Assembly: GCA_965224815.1 (NCBI GenBank)
Contig: CBDDAF010000003.1
Span: 62,001-126,000, forward strand
DNA: 64,000 nt
From: CAYPEL01 sp036479985
GTDB lineage: Bacteria > Pseudomonadota > Gammaproteobacteria > DSM-19610
Direction: 5' to 3'
Positions 1 through 8,548 of this stretch are shown piece after piece. The position numbers and the translations under genes are program-made. Positions within the stretch are counted from its first letter, which is position 1, and the number at the start of each line of letters is the position of its first letter. Under the pieces are notes generated by a model. It worked only from the letters and a program-made list of their open reading frames with translations. It had not been told where the DNA came from and searched no databases.

Positions 1-1215
1 GCGTACCGGTGCGGGCGGATGTGAATCGTAAAATGCAGAATACAGTGGGTCGGGCGTTAATGTGTTGGCATTTTCCTTATAGAGTTTGACCAGCGCATTG
101 ACCAGATCGTTCGCATTGGCCTGTTCGGCTGCATAATCATCAGCTTCAAATTCGTGTTTGCGTGAGAACCAGGCCATAACGGGTTGCATGAAGACGGTGA
201 AGACGGGCATGACCAGCATGAACAATAATAATGCCAGGTGATTGTTCATGGTTGTAACACCAAGGCCATTAAAGAACCAGGGTTGATCGATTAACCAGCC
301 GAGTAAAGCTAAACCTGCCAGGCTCATTAACATCATAGAAATAATTCGCTTCTGTACGTGCTTGCGTTTGAAGTGCCCCAGTTCGTGAGCCAGCACGGCT
401 TCGATTTCATCACCGTCGAGTGAATCAAGCAACGTGTCAAAAAATACAATGCGTTTATTTTTTCCCATGCCGGTAAAATAGGCATTGCCATGACCAGAGC
501 GGCGAGAGCCATCCATCACAAATATACCCTGGCTGGTAAAACCACACTTAGTCATCAACGCCTGGATACGTTGTTTGAGGCTCTGGTCTTCCAGGGGTGA
601 AAACTTGTTAAACAGCGGTGCGATAAACGCCGGGTAAGCCCAGAGCATGAGTAAGCTGAAACCTGCCCACAACATCCATAGATAAAACCACCAGAAACCC
701 CCAGATGCCTGCATCAACCACAGTGCGGCCCAGGTGAGTGGAAGCCCTATGACAGTAGTCAGTAACGTTTGCTTGAACAAGTCACTGAAAAAAGTGCTGA
801 GTGTTGTCCGGTTAAAACCAAAACGCTCTTCAACTACAAAGGTATGGTAGAGAGAGACAGGCAAATCCAGCAGTGCCATGATGGTAAAGGCGCTGACAAA
901 TACGGCAACACCGGTTGTGATCGAACTGAATTGATAGCTGCTCCAAAAGCTGTGCAGTGCTTGTAGCCATCCGCCAAGTGTCCAGCCGAGTAATAACAGG
1001 GAACTGTAGACTAGCTCTAATCTTCCCAGTCGAGTTTTATTGAGCGTGTAGTCTGCAGCTTTCTGGTGTGCATCGAGAGATATTTTGCCAGCAAATGCCG
1101 TCGGCACCTGGGCCCGATTGTTCGATACATGGCGCATATGCCGTGTTGCCAGCCATATTTTTAATAGTAACGAGGCCACCAGTGCGGCCAGAAACAACCC
1201 AGTGAATGTATTCAT
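1..1215 (-). CDS. M48 family membrane zinc endopeptidase (CAAX/Ste24-type), C-terminus cut off
   Basis: Reading the minus strand from an ATG at 1213-1215 gives 405 open codons that run off the window edge. The protein begins with a hydrophobic segment (MNTFTGLFLAALVASLLLK) and has further membrane helices typical of the CAAX-protease N-terminal region. The zinc site HELGH is at about residues 277-281 (near position 380), and the third ligand region, EFEADDYAAEQ, follows near residue 355, as expected for M48 Ste24-like proteases. These enzymes cleave membrane or prenylated substrates in eukaryotes; in bacteria the role is membrane protein quality control or unknown. Only a short C-terminal tail should be missing. 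The gene is divergent from orn with about 100 bp between them. Confidence 0.9.
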   Translation of the reverse strand, partial: MNTFTGLFLAALVASLLLKIWLATRHMRHVSNNRAQVPTAFAGKISLDAHQKAADYTLNKTRLGRLELVYSSLLLLGWTLGGWLQALHSFWSSYQFSSITTGVAVFVSAFTIMALLDLPVSLYHTFVVEERFGFNRTTLSTFFSDLFKQTLLTTVIGLPLTWAALWLMQASGGFWWFYLWMLWAGFSLLMLWAYPAFIAPLFNKFSPLEDQSLKQRIQALMTKCGFTSQGIFVMDGSRRSGHGNAYFTGMGKNKRIVFFDTLLDSLDGDEIEAVLAHELGHFKRKHVQKRIISMMLMSLAGLALLGWLIDQPWFFNGLGVTTMNNHLALLLFMLVMPVFTVFMQPVMAWFSRKHEFEADDYAAEQANANDLVNALVKLYKENANTLTPDPLYSAFYDSHPPAPVR

Positions 1216-1314
1216 AATGTTAATTATACTGGTTTTTTATATTCCTATCAGGCCAGCAGGCGGCTGAGCTTTGTTACAATGGCGCTTAACCATACGATAC
1301 ATCAGGAATCCTAC

Positions 1315-1878
1315 ATGTCTAACAAGAAAACCAATCTTATCTGGATCGATCTGGAAATGACCGGTCTGGATACTCAAAATGACAAAATTATTGAAATTGC
1401 CACCGTCGTGACGGACGCTGAGCTGAACAGTCTGGCCGAAGGTCCCATGCTGGCAATTCACCAGTCAGATGAAAGACTCAAGGGCATGGATGAGTGGAAT
1501 ACTAAACAACACGGCCAGTCCGGACTCACGGAGCGGGTGCGCACCAGTATTTTGAATGAACAGGATGCAGAACAGCAGACGATTGAATTTCTGGCTGAGT
1601 ACGTTGATGCTCAGGCGTCTCCCATGTGTGGTAATTCGATTTGTCAGGATAGACGTTTTATGGCGCGCTGCATGCCTGAATTGGAAGCCTTCTTTCACTA
1701 TCGCAATCTCGACGTCAGCACATTGAAAGAACTTGCCCGGCGTTGGTCACCCAAGGTTGCCAAGGGATTTGATAAACAATCCAGCCATCTGGCAATGGAT
1801 GATGTGCGGGATTCGATCCGTGAGTTGCAGTACTACCGGGAAAATATGTTCAATGAGCAGGCTAACGGGAACAGTTAA
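1315..1878 (+). CDS. orn: Oligoribonuclease
   Basis: A 187-residue DEDDh-family 3'-5' exoribonuclease that degrades 2-5 nt RNAs, including pGpG from c-di-GMP breakdown, to mononucleotides. The first acidic motif is WIDLEMTGLD near the N-terminus, and the final H-x4-D motif is in HLAMDDVRDSI near residue 165. Length matches the family (about 180 residues). I chose the ATG at 1315, where the protein starts MSNKKTNLIWIDLEM, over an in-frame ATG at 1279, because homologues begin just before WIDLEMTGLD and a weak ribosome site (AGGAA) precedes it. This is relevant to the window because two HD-GYP proteins, whose family makes pGpG or GMP, are encoded nearby. Confidence 0.96.
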   Translation: MSNKKTNLIWIDLEMTGLDTQNDKIIEIATVVTDAELNSLAEGPMLAIHQSDERLKGMDEWNTKQHGQSGLTERVRTSILNEQDAEQQTIEFLAEYVDAQASPMCGNSICQDRRFMARCMPELEAFFHYRNLDVSTLKELARRWSPKVAKGFDKQSSHLAMDDVRDSIRELQYYRENMFNEQANGNS

Positions 1879-1887
1879 TTAATTATG

Positions 1888-1978
1888 AAGCCTCTGATTA
1901 ATTAGCGAGAAACTGTAGGAGCGGCTTCAGCCGCGATTGATACACTGTGCCCCATCGCGGCTAAAGCCGCTCCTACAG
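1888..1978. repeat. REPIN with left part of a TIR-bearing element
   Basis: The hairpin arms CTGTAGGAGCGGCTTCAG... and ...CTAAAGCCGCTCCTACAG face each other at 1913-1978. Each arm contains its own small palindrome (GCGGCTTCAGCCGC type), the structure of a REP doublet. The left flank GAAGCCTCTGATTAATTAGC (1888-1907) matches the left end of the complete elements at 26318 and 39533; the right terminal repeat is missing, so this copy looks truncated. Confidence 0.85.
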
Positions 1979-1996
1979 TGTTAGTGAGATGCACCG

Positions 1997-2629
1997 TTAT
2001 TGTCTGTACCAGCGCCGTGTAAGTGCTGCAAAAACTCGTTGTGGATACCAGACTTTGCCGACGCTGCCATTGTAGCGGGCGAGGGCTTTTATTTTATCTC
2101 CGCGTTCCCGATCCAGATAGTGTCTGAGTATAGTGCAGCCCATGCGGATATTGGTATGAATATCGAACAGATCATCATTGGGTCGGCCAATCTCTTTTAA
2201 CCAGAATGGCATAACTTGCATTAAGCCCCGTGCACCTGCGTAGGAGAGTGCAAAGTGATCGAAATTGCTCTCTACTTCGATTAATGCAAGCACCAGTTCG
2301 GGATCAAGATCAGCACGGTTAGCTTCATAGTGGACGGTTTTCAGAATCAACAACCGCTCGCTGGCATCGGTTACTTTCTTTCTTAAACGGTAAGACATAT
2401 CGGTGAGCCAGACTTCGGCGTCGAACCGATCTTCAAAACTGTCGCTGGACTGGATTGCCTGAATCAGTGTACTACGTAGGTCAGAATCCGGCCGTTCACT
2501 GGTTGCTGCATGCAGGTTGTCCACAAAAAAACTGCTGAGCACCAGCAGCAATACACCATAGCGTTGCCAGTCAGACAGTGGCTGACAGGCGTTGTTCAAG
2601 AAACGCCAGTATCTCTGAGCGTTCGACAT
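1997..2629 (-). CDS. Secreted lytic transglycosylase (SLT domain)
   Basis: A lytic transglycosylase that would cut the MurNAc-GlcNAc bond of peptidoglycan in the periplasm. After an N-terminal hydrophobic segment (YGVLLLVLSSFFVDNLHA) the SLT domain shows the catalytic glutamate in ALIEVESNFDHFA and the GARGLMQVMPFW motif, followed by NIRMGCTILRHYLD and ALARYNGS, all standard for the fold. The frame is open to 2692, inside proS. I chose the ATG at 2629 (MSNAQRYWRF), which still overlaps the proS 3' end by 59 bp; ATG 2644 or a start after the proS stop is possible. Same strand as proS and probably translated after it. Confidence 0.85.
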   Translation of the reverse strand: MSNAQRYWRFLNNACQPLSDWQRYGVLLLVLSSFFVDNLHAATSERPDSDLRSTLIQAIQSSDSFEDRFDAEVWLTDMSYRLRKKVTDASERLLILKTVHYEANRADLDPELVLALIEVESNFDHFALSYAGARGLMQVMPFWLKEIGRPNDDLFDIHTNIRMGCTILRHYLDRERGDKIKALARYNGSVGKVWYPQRVFAALTRRWYRQ

Positions 2630-4286
2630 CCTGATTGTCTCCATTGGTTCGGGCTTTGTATTCAACCAGCCCCTTATCCAGATTTTTTTCACCTATCACC
2701 ACCCGATGCGGTATACCGATTAACTCCATATCGGCAAACATGACCCCAGGCCTTACCTCTCTATCGTCAAATAGCACGTCGATGCCTGCCACCAGCAGTT
2801 CTTCATACAATTTATCGCAGGCCTCGCGTACCCGCTGCGACTTTTTCCGGTTCATGCCAAGCAGGGCAACCTGAAAGGGCGCTAGCGCTTGAGGCCATAT
2901 AATCCCACTATCATCATGGTTTTGTTCAATCGCTGCCGCGACAATGCGGGAAACGCCAATTCCGTAACAACCCATGCTCATCACGGCTGCTTTGCCATTT
3001 TCGTCTAACACTGTCGCGTTCATCGACTTGCTGTACTTGTCGCCGAGTTGAAAAATGTGTCCCACTTCAATGCCACGGGCAATTTTTATGGTGCCCTTGC
3101 CGTCGGGGCTGACATCACCTTCAATCAAATTGCGCAGATCGGCTGTTTCAGGTTCAGGGCAATCACGTCCCCAGTTCACACCGCTCAGGTGCTGGCCTTC
3201 CTGATTGGCGCCACAGACGAAATCGGCTAATTGTGCGGCGGCCAGATCAGTAATAACCGGAATGGACAGGCCAACTGGACCCGCTGAACCGGGTTTACAG
3301 CCAGTGATTTCCATAATTTGTTCGTCATTAGCAAACGTTAGCGGGGTGGCGACTTGTTCCAGTTTTTCAGCCTTGACGGTATTGAGTTCGTGATCGCCAC
3401 GCAGGCAGAGTGCTACCAGGCCGTCATCGCTGCCCATGACCAGTAAAGTTTTAATGCAGTGTTCTGGTTTGACGTTTAGCGTTTTGCATACATCGTCGAT
3501 ACTACGGACGCCGGGTGTGTCAATATTGGTTTTTTCGGATTGCGGAGCTGGACGCGATGATTCAGGTTTGCGTTGTTCAGCAAGTTCAAGATTGGCTGCG
3601 TAGTCGCTTTCTAATGAAAACACGATGGCGTCTTCACCGGATTCAGCGAGCACATGAAACTCGTGTGACAGGTTGCCACCGATGGCACCGCTGTCAGCGT
3701 GTACAGCTCGAAACTTTAGACCCAGCCGGGTAAAAATACGGGTATAGGCTGCGTGCATGATTTCATAGGTTTCATCCAGTGATGCCTGGTTCAAATGAAA
3801 TGAATAGGCATCTTTCATCAGAAATTCCCGCGCCCGCATTACTCCGAAGCGTGGCCGGATTTCGTCACGGAATTTGGTCTGTATCTGGTAATAGTTCACC
3901 GGTAATTGCTTATAACTGCGGATTTCCCGGCGGGCAATATCGGTGATGATTTCTTCGTGAGTTGGTCCATAACAGAACTCGCGCCCATGGCGGTCATGCA
4001 TGCGTAACAGTTCCGGCCCATATTGTTCCCAGCGTCCGGATTCCTGCCAGAGTTCAGCCGGTTGCACGGTTGGCATCAATAACTCCATTCCACCGGCGCT
4101 ATCCATTTCTTCTCGAACAATGGTTTCTACTTTTCTAAGAACACGTAGTCCAAACGGTAACCATGAGTAAAGTCCGGCGGCGACTTTTTTAATCATACCG
4201 GCACGCAGCATCAGCTTGTGACTGGCTATTTCTGCATCAGCAGGGGTTTCCTTGACCGTGGATACGGTGAAGTTTGACGTTTTCAT
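2571..4286 (-). CDS. proS: Prolyl-tRNA synthetase
   Basis: Class II aminoacyl-tRNA synthetase of 571 residues that charges tRNA-Pro. Motif 2-type sequence (TKFRDEIRPRFGVMRAREFLMKDAYSFH is spread over residues 138-165) and motif 3 (MGCYGIGVSRIVAA, near residue 440) are visible. Between them lies the bacterial-type insertion domain (about residues 225-400) that deacylates Ala-tRNA-Pro, so this is the long prokaryote-like form with editing. The C-terminal anticodon-binding domain begins near residue 470. Start MKTSNFTVSTVKETPADAE matches the family. Confidence 0.98.
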   Translation of the reverse strand: MKTSNFTVSTVKETPADAEIASHKLMLRAGMIKKVAAGLYSWLPFGLRVLRKVETIVREEMDSAGGMELLMPTVQPAELWQESGRWEQYGPELLRMHDRHGREFCYGPTHEEIITDIARREIRSYKQLPVNYYQIQTKFRDEIRPRFGVMRAREFLMKDAYSFHLNQASLDETYEIMHAAYTRIFTRLGLKFRAVHADSGAIGGNLSHEFHVLAESGEDAIVFSLESDYAANLELAEQRKPESSRPAPQSEKTNIDTPGVRSIDDVCKTLNVKPEHCIKTLLVMGSDDGLVALCLRGDHELNTVKAEKLEQVATPLTFANDEQIMEITGCKPGSAGPVGLSIPVITDLAAAQLADFVCGANQEGQHLSGVNWGRDCPEPETADLRNLIEGDVSPDGKGTIKIARGIEVGHIFQLGDKYSKSMNATVLDENGKAAVMSMGCYGIGVSRIVAAAIEQNHDDSGIIWPQALAPFQVALLGMNRKKSQRVREACDKLYEELLVAGIDVLFDDREVRPGVMFADMELIGIPHRVVIGEKNLDKGLVEYKARTNGDNQDVERSEILAFLEQRLSATV

Positions 4287-4458
4287 AGATATTGTTAAGT
4301 CTGATTCGAAATTAATTTTAAATTGTAACGGCCAAGTTGTTACGGGGACAGTTTTTTTAACCGTACAGAATTAGTCTTGCCTGTAAGATGATTAAAAAGT
4401 TGAATCATTCCAACCCCACATGAATCAATCAATGGTTATACACTGATTTCATCCAGAT

Positions 4459-4486
4459 AAAAAAATTCCCGCATAAGCGGGAATTT
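4459..4486 (-). terminator. Rho-independent terminator
   Basis: On the minus strand AAATTCCCGC and GCGGGAATTT pair around a TTAT loop and are followed by a run of T. It lies 25 bp downstream of the DUF4124 gene on the same strand. Confidence 0.85.
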
Positions 4487-4510
4487 AGAAGAAGATAATT
4501 CGGAGCCTGA

Positions 4511-4954
4511 TCAGTTACAAAAATCCCGTATGTGACTGTTGGCTTCTTCGATCCGGTTTTGAGTTTCAGCTTCATCCAGATATTTCACGCTGCCGTCAGG
4601 CTGTCTAAACCGGTGACGGCCACCCGCCGTATACATTGATAAATTACGCCTTGCAGTGGCGCAGTTACTTTTGCGGGTTTGTTTATAGGCGTCAGCGTCT
4701 GCAACAATTTCAGCTTCGGTTGCGGCATCTTTAGTAGCCTGTTCTTGCTGCTCAAGTAATTTAGTGGCTGACGGGCGGGCAGACTCATTAATACGTACCG
4801 CAGAAGACCGGCTTAATTGCTCAGTATCAGCTCCGATAGGCGGGTATTCGCCATAGACGGTTTTACCGTCTTCTTGCCATTTATAAATGTTCCCGGCCTG
4901 ACAGGTCAGGGAGACAAATGCCATCACGATCGGCAGGATGAGATGCTTGCGCAT
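4511..4954 (-). CDS. DUF4124-domain secreted protein
   Basis: A 147-residue exported protein. The signal peptide is MRKHLILPIVMAFVSLTCQA, and the mature N-terminus GNIYKWQEDGKTVYGEYPP is the compact DUF4124 domain, a short beta unit of unknown function common in proteobacterial envelope proteins. The remainder is charged and helical, with a late motif NRIEEANSHIRDFC. An AAGGAG ribosome site sits 7 bp before the ATG at 4954, which decides this start over an upstream in-frame ATG at 4969. It stands alone, with its own terminator. Confidence 0.85.
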   Translation of the reverse strand: MRKHLILPIVMAFVSLTCQAGNIYKWQEDGKTVYGEYPPIGADTEQLSRSSAVRINESARPSATKLLEQQEQATKDAATEAEIVADADAYKQTRKSNCATARRNLSMYTAGGRHRFRQPDGSVKYLDEAETQNRIEEANSHIRDFCN

Positions 4955-5084
4955 TTTCAGCTCCTTCAATTCAATAAAGATGCATCCAGCGCCTCAAACA
5001 ATAGAACAGCAGGATGGCTTAGCTCATAGTTCGGTCTGTTTGGCAGGTTCTTTAGGCGTAATTGCTGGATTCTGTCCCTCAACG

Positions 5085-5132
5085 ATGGCAATATTAATAA
5101 ATTCTAACCCTGTGATTTATGTATCTACGTGA
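5085..5132 (+). promoter_or_regulatory. Candidate ilv leader peptide and downstream hairpin
   Basis: A 15-codon reading frame, MAILINSNPVIYVST, lies 92 bp upstream of ilvB. Six of its 15 residues are Ile, Leu or Val, the end products of the operon. A GCCGGC/GCCGGC stem (5162-5167 with 5182-5187) follows. This resembles an attenuation leader, but there is no clear ribosome site and no U-tract after the stem, so it is only a candidate. Confidence 0.3.
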
Positions 5133-5223
5133 AAAATAGGGAAAATTAGCTGATTTTAAGTGCCGGCAAGTCATTTTTGAGGCCGGCGTCTCTAATTCTG
5201 AAGTTTGTGGGGTAGAAAGTAAG

Positions 5224-6918
5224 GTGGAGTTAACCGGTTCTGATATTTTTGTGCGCTGTCTCAAAGAACAGGGTATCGAGTTTATATTTGGCTACCCGGG
5301 TGGTGCGGTGTTGCCAATTTATGATTCGCTTTATCAACAGAAAGACGTACAACATATATTGGTTAGACATGAGCAGGCGGCAACCCATGCGGCTGACGGT
5401 TATGCGCGGGCGACCGGTAAACCGGGGGTGGTACTGGTTACATCCGGACCGGGTGCGACTAATGCGGTGACCGGAATAGCCACAGCCTATATGGATTCTA
5501 TACCCATGGTGGTGTTTACCGGCCAGGTTCCTACTGCGTTGATTGGTAATGATGCTTTTCAGGAAGTGGATAACGTAGGCATTACGCGCCCCTGTGTGAA
5601 GCACAACTTTCTGGTTAAGGATGTCAAAGACCTTGCTGAGACAATAAAAAAAGCATTTTACGTGGCGACGACCGGACGTCCAGGCCCGGTTGTTGTGGAT
5701 ATTCCCAAGGATGTCAGTCAGGCCAAGGCACGTTTTTCCTATCCTAAAACAGTCAAGATGCGGTCTTACAATCCAACCGTCAAAGGACATTCACGGCAAA
5801 TTAAAAAAGCGGTGGATCTGATGCTGCAGGCCAAATGCCCGATGATTTATAGCGGTGGCGGGGTGGTGCTCGATAAGGCCAGCCGTTCGTTGACAGATCT
5901 GGTTCGTTTATTGGGCTACCCCATTACCAGTACACTTATGGGGCTGGGCGCTTATCCATCGCCGGATAAACTGTTCCTCGGTATGCTGGGTATGCACGGT
6001 ACCTACGAAGCGAATATGGGGATGCATAAATGTGATGTGTTGATTGCGATCGGCGCGCGCTTCGATGACCGGGTGACGGGGAATATTGAAAAATTCTGTC
6101 CGACGGCAAAAATTATTCACATTGATATCGATCCTGCCAGTATTTCCAAAAACGTCAAGGTTGATGTGCCTATTGTAGGGGCGGTTGGACAGGTGTTGAA
6201 GGAAATGCTTGCCTTGCTGAAAGCAAGCAAGACTGGCCCGGATAAAGCAGCCTTAAAAGTCTGGTGGAAGCAGATAGAAGAATGGCGCTCGATGGATTGT
6301 CTGAAGTACGATCACGATAGTGATTTTATTAAACCGCAATACGTACTTGAGACATTATACAAACTGACCAAAGGCAAAGCGTATGTCACGTCGGATGTCG
6401 GTCAGCATCAAATGTGGGCGGCACAATACTATCAGTTTGATAAGCCTAACCGCTGGATCAATTCGGGCGGTCTGGGTACCATGGGTTTTGGCTTTCCAGC
6501 GGCAATGGGTGTTCAGTTAGCCTACCCCAAGGACACTGTTGCCTGTATCACCGGCGAAGGCAGTATCCAGATGTGCATCCAGGAGCTATCGACCTGTCTG
6601 CAGTATTCATTGCCTATCAAGATAATTAATCTGAATAATGGTTGTCTTGGCATGGTCAGACAATGGCAGGAGTTTTTTTATCAGGGCCGTTATGCCATGT
6701 CTTATATGGAGTCTTTACCTGACTTTGTTAAGTTAGCCGAAAGCTATGGTCACGTAGGCATACAAATCACTAAACAGGAAGATGTCGAGCCAGCGCTGAA
6801 AGAAGCCCTAAAAGCAAAAGATCGCCTGGTGTTCATGGACTTTTTGACGGATCCAACCGAAAATGTCTACCCCATGATTCCGGCCGGTGCTGGCCAGAAT
6901 GAAATGATTCTGATCTAA
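5224..6918 (+). CDS. ilvB: Acetolactate synthase large (catalytic) subunit
   Basis: A 564-residue ThDP-dependent enzyme that condenses pyruvate into acetolactate, or with 2-ketobutyrate into acetohydroxybutyrate: the first common step of Ile, Val and Leu synthesis. The N-terminal Pyr domain shows GYPGGAVLPIYD and the catalytic glutamate in LVRHEQAATHAADGYARATG; the central FAD region has GARFDDRVTG; the C-terminal PP domain has the ThDP motif GEGSIQMCIQELSTCLQYSLPIKIINLNN (split over residues 435-465). Start is a GTG at 5224 (GTG GAG TTA ACC), giving MELTGSDIFVRCL as in homologues. First gene of ilvB-ilvH-ilvC. Confidence 0.96.
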   Translation: MELTGSDIFVRCLKEQGIEFIFGYPGGAVLPIYDSLYQQKDVQHILVRHEQAATHAADGYARATGKPGVVLVTSGPGATNAVTGIATAYMDSIPMVVFTGQVPTALIGNDAFQEVDNVGITRPCVKHNFLVKDVKDLAETIKKAFYVATTGRPGPVVVDIPKDVSQAKARFSYPKTVKMRSYNPTVKGHSRQIKKAVDLMLQAKCPMIYSGGGVVLDKASRSLTDLVRLLGYPITSTLMGLGAYPSPDKLFLGMLGMHGTYEANMGMHKCDVLIAIGARFDDRVTGNIEKFCPTAKIIHIDIDPASISKNVKVDVPIVGAVGQVLKEMLALLKASKTGPDKAALKVWWKQIEEWRSMDCLKYDHDSDFIKPQYVLETLYKLTKGKAYVTSDVGQHQMWAAQYYQFDKPNRWINSGGLGTMGFGFPAAMGVQLAYPKDTVACITGEGSIQMCIQELSTCLQYSLPIKIINLNNGCLGMVRQWQEFFYQGRYAMSYMESLPDFVKLAESYGHVGIQITKQEDVEPALKEALKAKDRLVFMDFLTDPTENVYPMIPAGAGQNEMILI

Positions 6919-6933
6919 CCGGACGCCGATAGT

Positions 6934-7425
6934 ATGCGACATATCATTTCGATTTTGATGGAAAATGAAGCCGGTGCATTATCACGGGTGGCCGGACTTT
7001 TTTCTGCGCGCGGCTATAATATAGAGTCATTGACGGTTGCGCCGACCGAAGACCCTTCTCTGTCACGTATGACTCTGGTGACGAGTGGTACAGATCAGGT
7101 CATTGAGCAAATCACCAAGCAGCTTAATAAGCTGATTGACGTGGTTAAACTCATGGATATGCATGAAGGTCCGCATATCGAACGCGAGCTGATGTTGGTT
7201 AAGGTGCGTACGGTGAATGGTGGACGTGATGAAATAAAACGCTTGGCTGATATATTCCGTGGCCGTGTGATTGATGTGACTGATACGATGTATACCATTG
7301 AAGTCACCGGGACGGGTGAAAAACTCGATGCCTTAATTCAGGCATTGAATGAGAAAGATATTATTGAGGTTGTGCGATCGGGCGCGACCGGGATAGCGCG
7401 TGGTGAAAAAGCATTACGTGTTTGA
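6934..7425 (+). CDS. ilvH: Acetolactate synthase small (regulatory) subunit
   Basis: A 163-residue regulatory subunit. The N-terminal ACT domain starts MRHIISILMENEAGALSRVAGLFSARGYNIESL, the fold that binds valine for feedback inhibition, and a C-terminal ALS_ss domain (about residues 80-160) contains RDEIKRLADIFRGRVIDV. Length equals that of E. coli IlvH/IlvN-type subunits. It begins 15 bp after ilvB and is surely cotranscribed. The IlvH/IlvN label is arbitrary because this genome region has a single isozyme. Confidence 0.95.
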   Translation: MRHIISILMENEAGALSRVAGLFSARGYNIESLTVAPTEDPSLSRMTLVTSGTDQVIEQITKQLNKLIDVVKLMDMHEGPHIERELMLVKVRTVNGGRDEIKRLADIFRGRVIDVTDTMYTIEVTGTGEKLDALIQALNEKDIIEVVRSGATGIARGEKALRV

Positions 7426-7452
7426 AACAAAACATAGATTGCGGAGTACGAG

Positions 7453-8475
7453 ATGAGTTTGAATATTTACTATGACAAAGACGCTGACCTTTCTATCATC
7501 AGAGGTTTAAAGGTTAGTATTATCGGTTACGGTTCGCAGGGACATGCACATGCCAATAACCTCAAGGATTCCGGTGTGGATGTTACCGTGGGCTTACGGC
7601 CGGGTTCGATTTCCGAAGCCAAGGCAAAGAATGCTGGTCTGAAGGTCAAGAGTATTGAAGATGCCGTGAAAGGCGCTGATGTGGTTATGATTCTAGCGCC
7701 GGATGAGCACCAGGCAAAATTGTACCGTGACAAGGTCGAACCTAACATTAAGAAAGGTGCGGCCATGGCGTTTGCGCATGGTTTTAATATTCACTACGAG
7801 CAAATTGAACCTCGCGCTGATCTGGATGTAATTATGATTGCGCCAAAAGGTCCAGGCCATCTGGTGCGTTCGACTTATACCCAGGGTGCGGGCGTACCAT
7901 CCTTGATTGCGATTTCTCAGGATACCAGTGGTAAGGCAAAAGATATTGCATTGTCCTATGCGTCAGCTAATGGCGGTGGCCGTGCTGGTGTGATCGAGAC
8001 TACTTTCAAAGAAGAAACCGAAACGGATTTATTTGGTGAGCAGGCAGTATTGTGCGGTGGTGCAACTGCACTGGTGCAAGCAGGATTTGAAACCTTGACA
8101 GAAGCCGGATATGCGCCTGAGATGGCCTATTTCGAGTGTCTGCATGAATTGAAGCTGATTGTTGATCTGATGTACGAAGGTGGCATTGCCAACATGCGGT
8201 ATTCAATTTCTAATACTGCTGAGTATGGTGATCTGACACGTGGTCCGCGCATTATAACGGAAGAAACCAAGGCTGAAATGAAACGCATCCTGACCGAAAT
8301 TCAGAACGGTGAATTTGCCCGCGAATTCATTCTTGAAAATCAGGCGGGAGCTGCCACGCTTAAAGCCAAACGGCGTATTGGGCGTGAGCATCCGATTGAA
8401 GTGATTGGCGAGCGCTTACGTGGCATGATGTCATGGATTAAGGAAGGTAAGATTGTCGACAAGAAAGTTAATTAG
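7453..8475 (+). CDS. ilvC: Ketol-acid reductoisomerase (class I)
   Basis: A 340-residue Mg2+/NADPH enzyme that isomerises and reduces acetolactate to 2,3-dihydroxyisovalerate. The dinucleotide-binding loop is IIGYGSQGHAHANNLKDSGV near residue 25, and the metal/catalytic region includes ETDLFGEQAVLCGG near residue 193 and ECLHELKLIVDLMYEGG. At 340 residues it is the short class I form, as in most bacteria, rather than the 490-residue E. coli class II form. It follows ilvH by 27 bp, with GCGGAGTACGAG before the ATG. Confidence 0.97.
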   Translation: MSLNIYYDKDADLSIIRGLKVSIIGYGSQGHAHANNLKDSGVDVTVGLRPGSISEAKAKNAGLKVKSIEDAVKGADVVMILAPDEHQAKLYRDKVEPNIKKGAAMAFAHGFNIHYEQIEPRADLDVIMIAPKGPGHLVRSTYTQGAGVPSLIAISQDTSGKAKDIALSYASANGGGRAGVIETTFKEETETDLFGEQAVLCGGATALVQAGFETLTEAGYAPEMAYFECLHELKLIVDLMYEGGIANMRYSISNTAEYGDLTRGPRIITEETKAEMKRILTEIQNGEFAREFILENQAGAATLKAKRRIGREHPIEVIGERLRGMMSWIKEGKIVDKKVN

Positions 8476-8548
8476 CAGCCAGGGATATATTTTCTTGAGC
8501 CGTTCTATCCTGTAACCGCTTTATGCCTAAAAGTACTGGTAGTAATTA

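Noticed and set aside
5230..5790. 186-codon minus-strand frame inside ilvB
   Set aside because: Lies wholly within the clearly conserved ilvB gene and reads as its complement.
7453..8475. Riboswitch control of ilv, leu or pan genes
   Set aside because: I looked upstream of 5224, 19371 and 43118 and saw no conserved aptamer motif; only weak stems are present.
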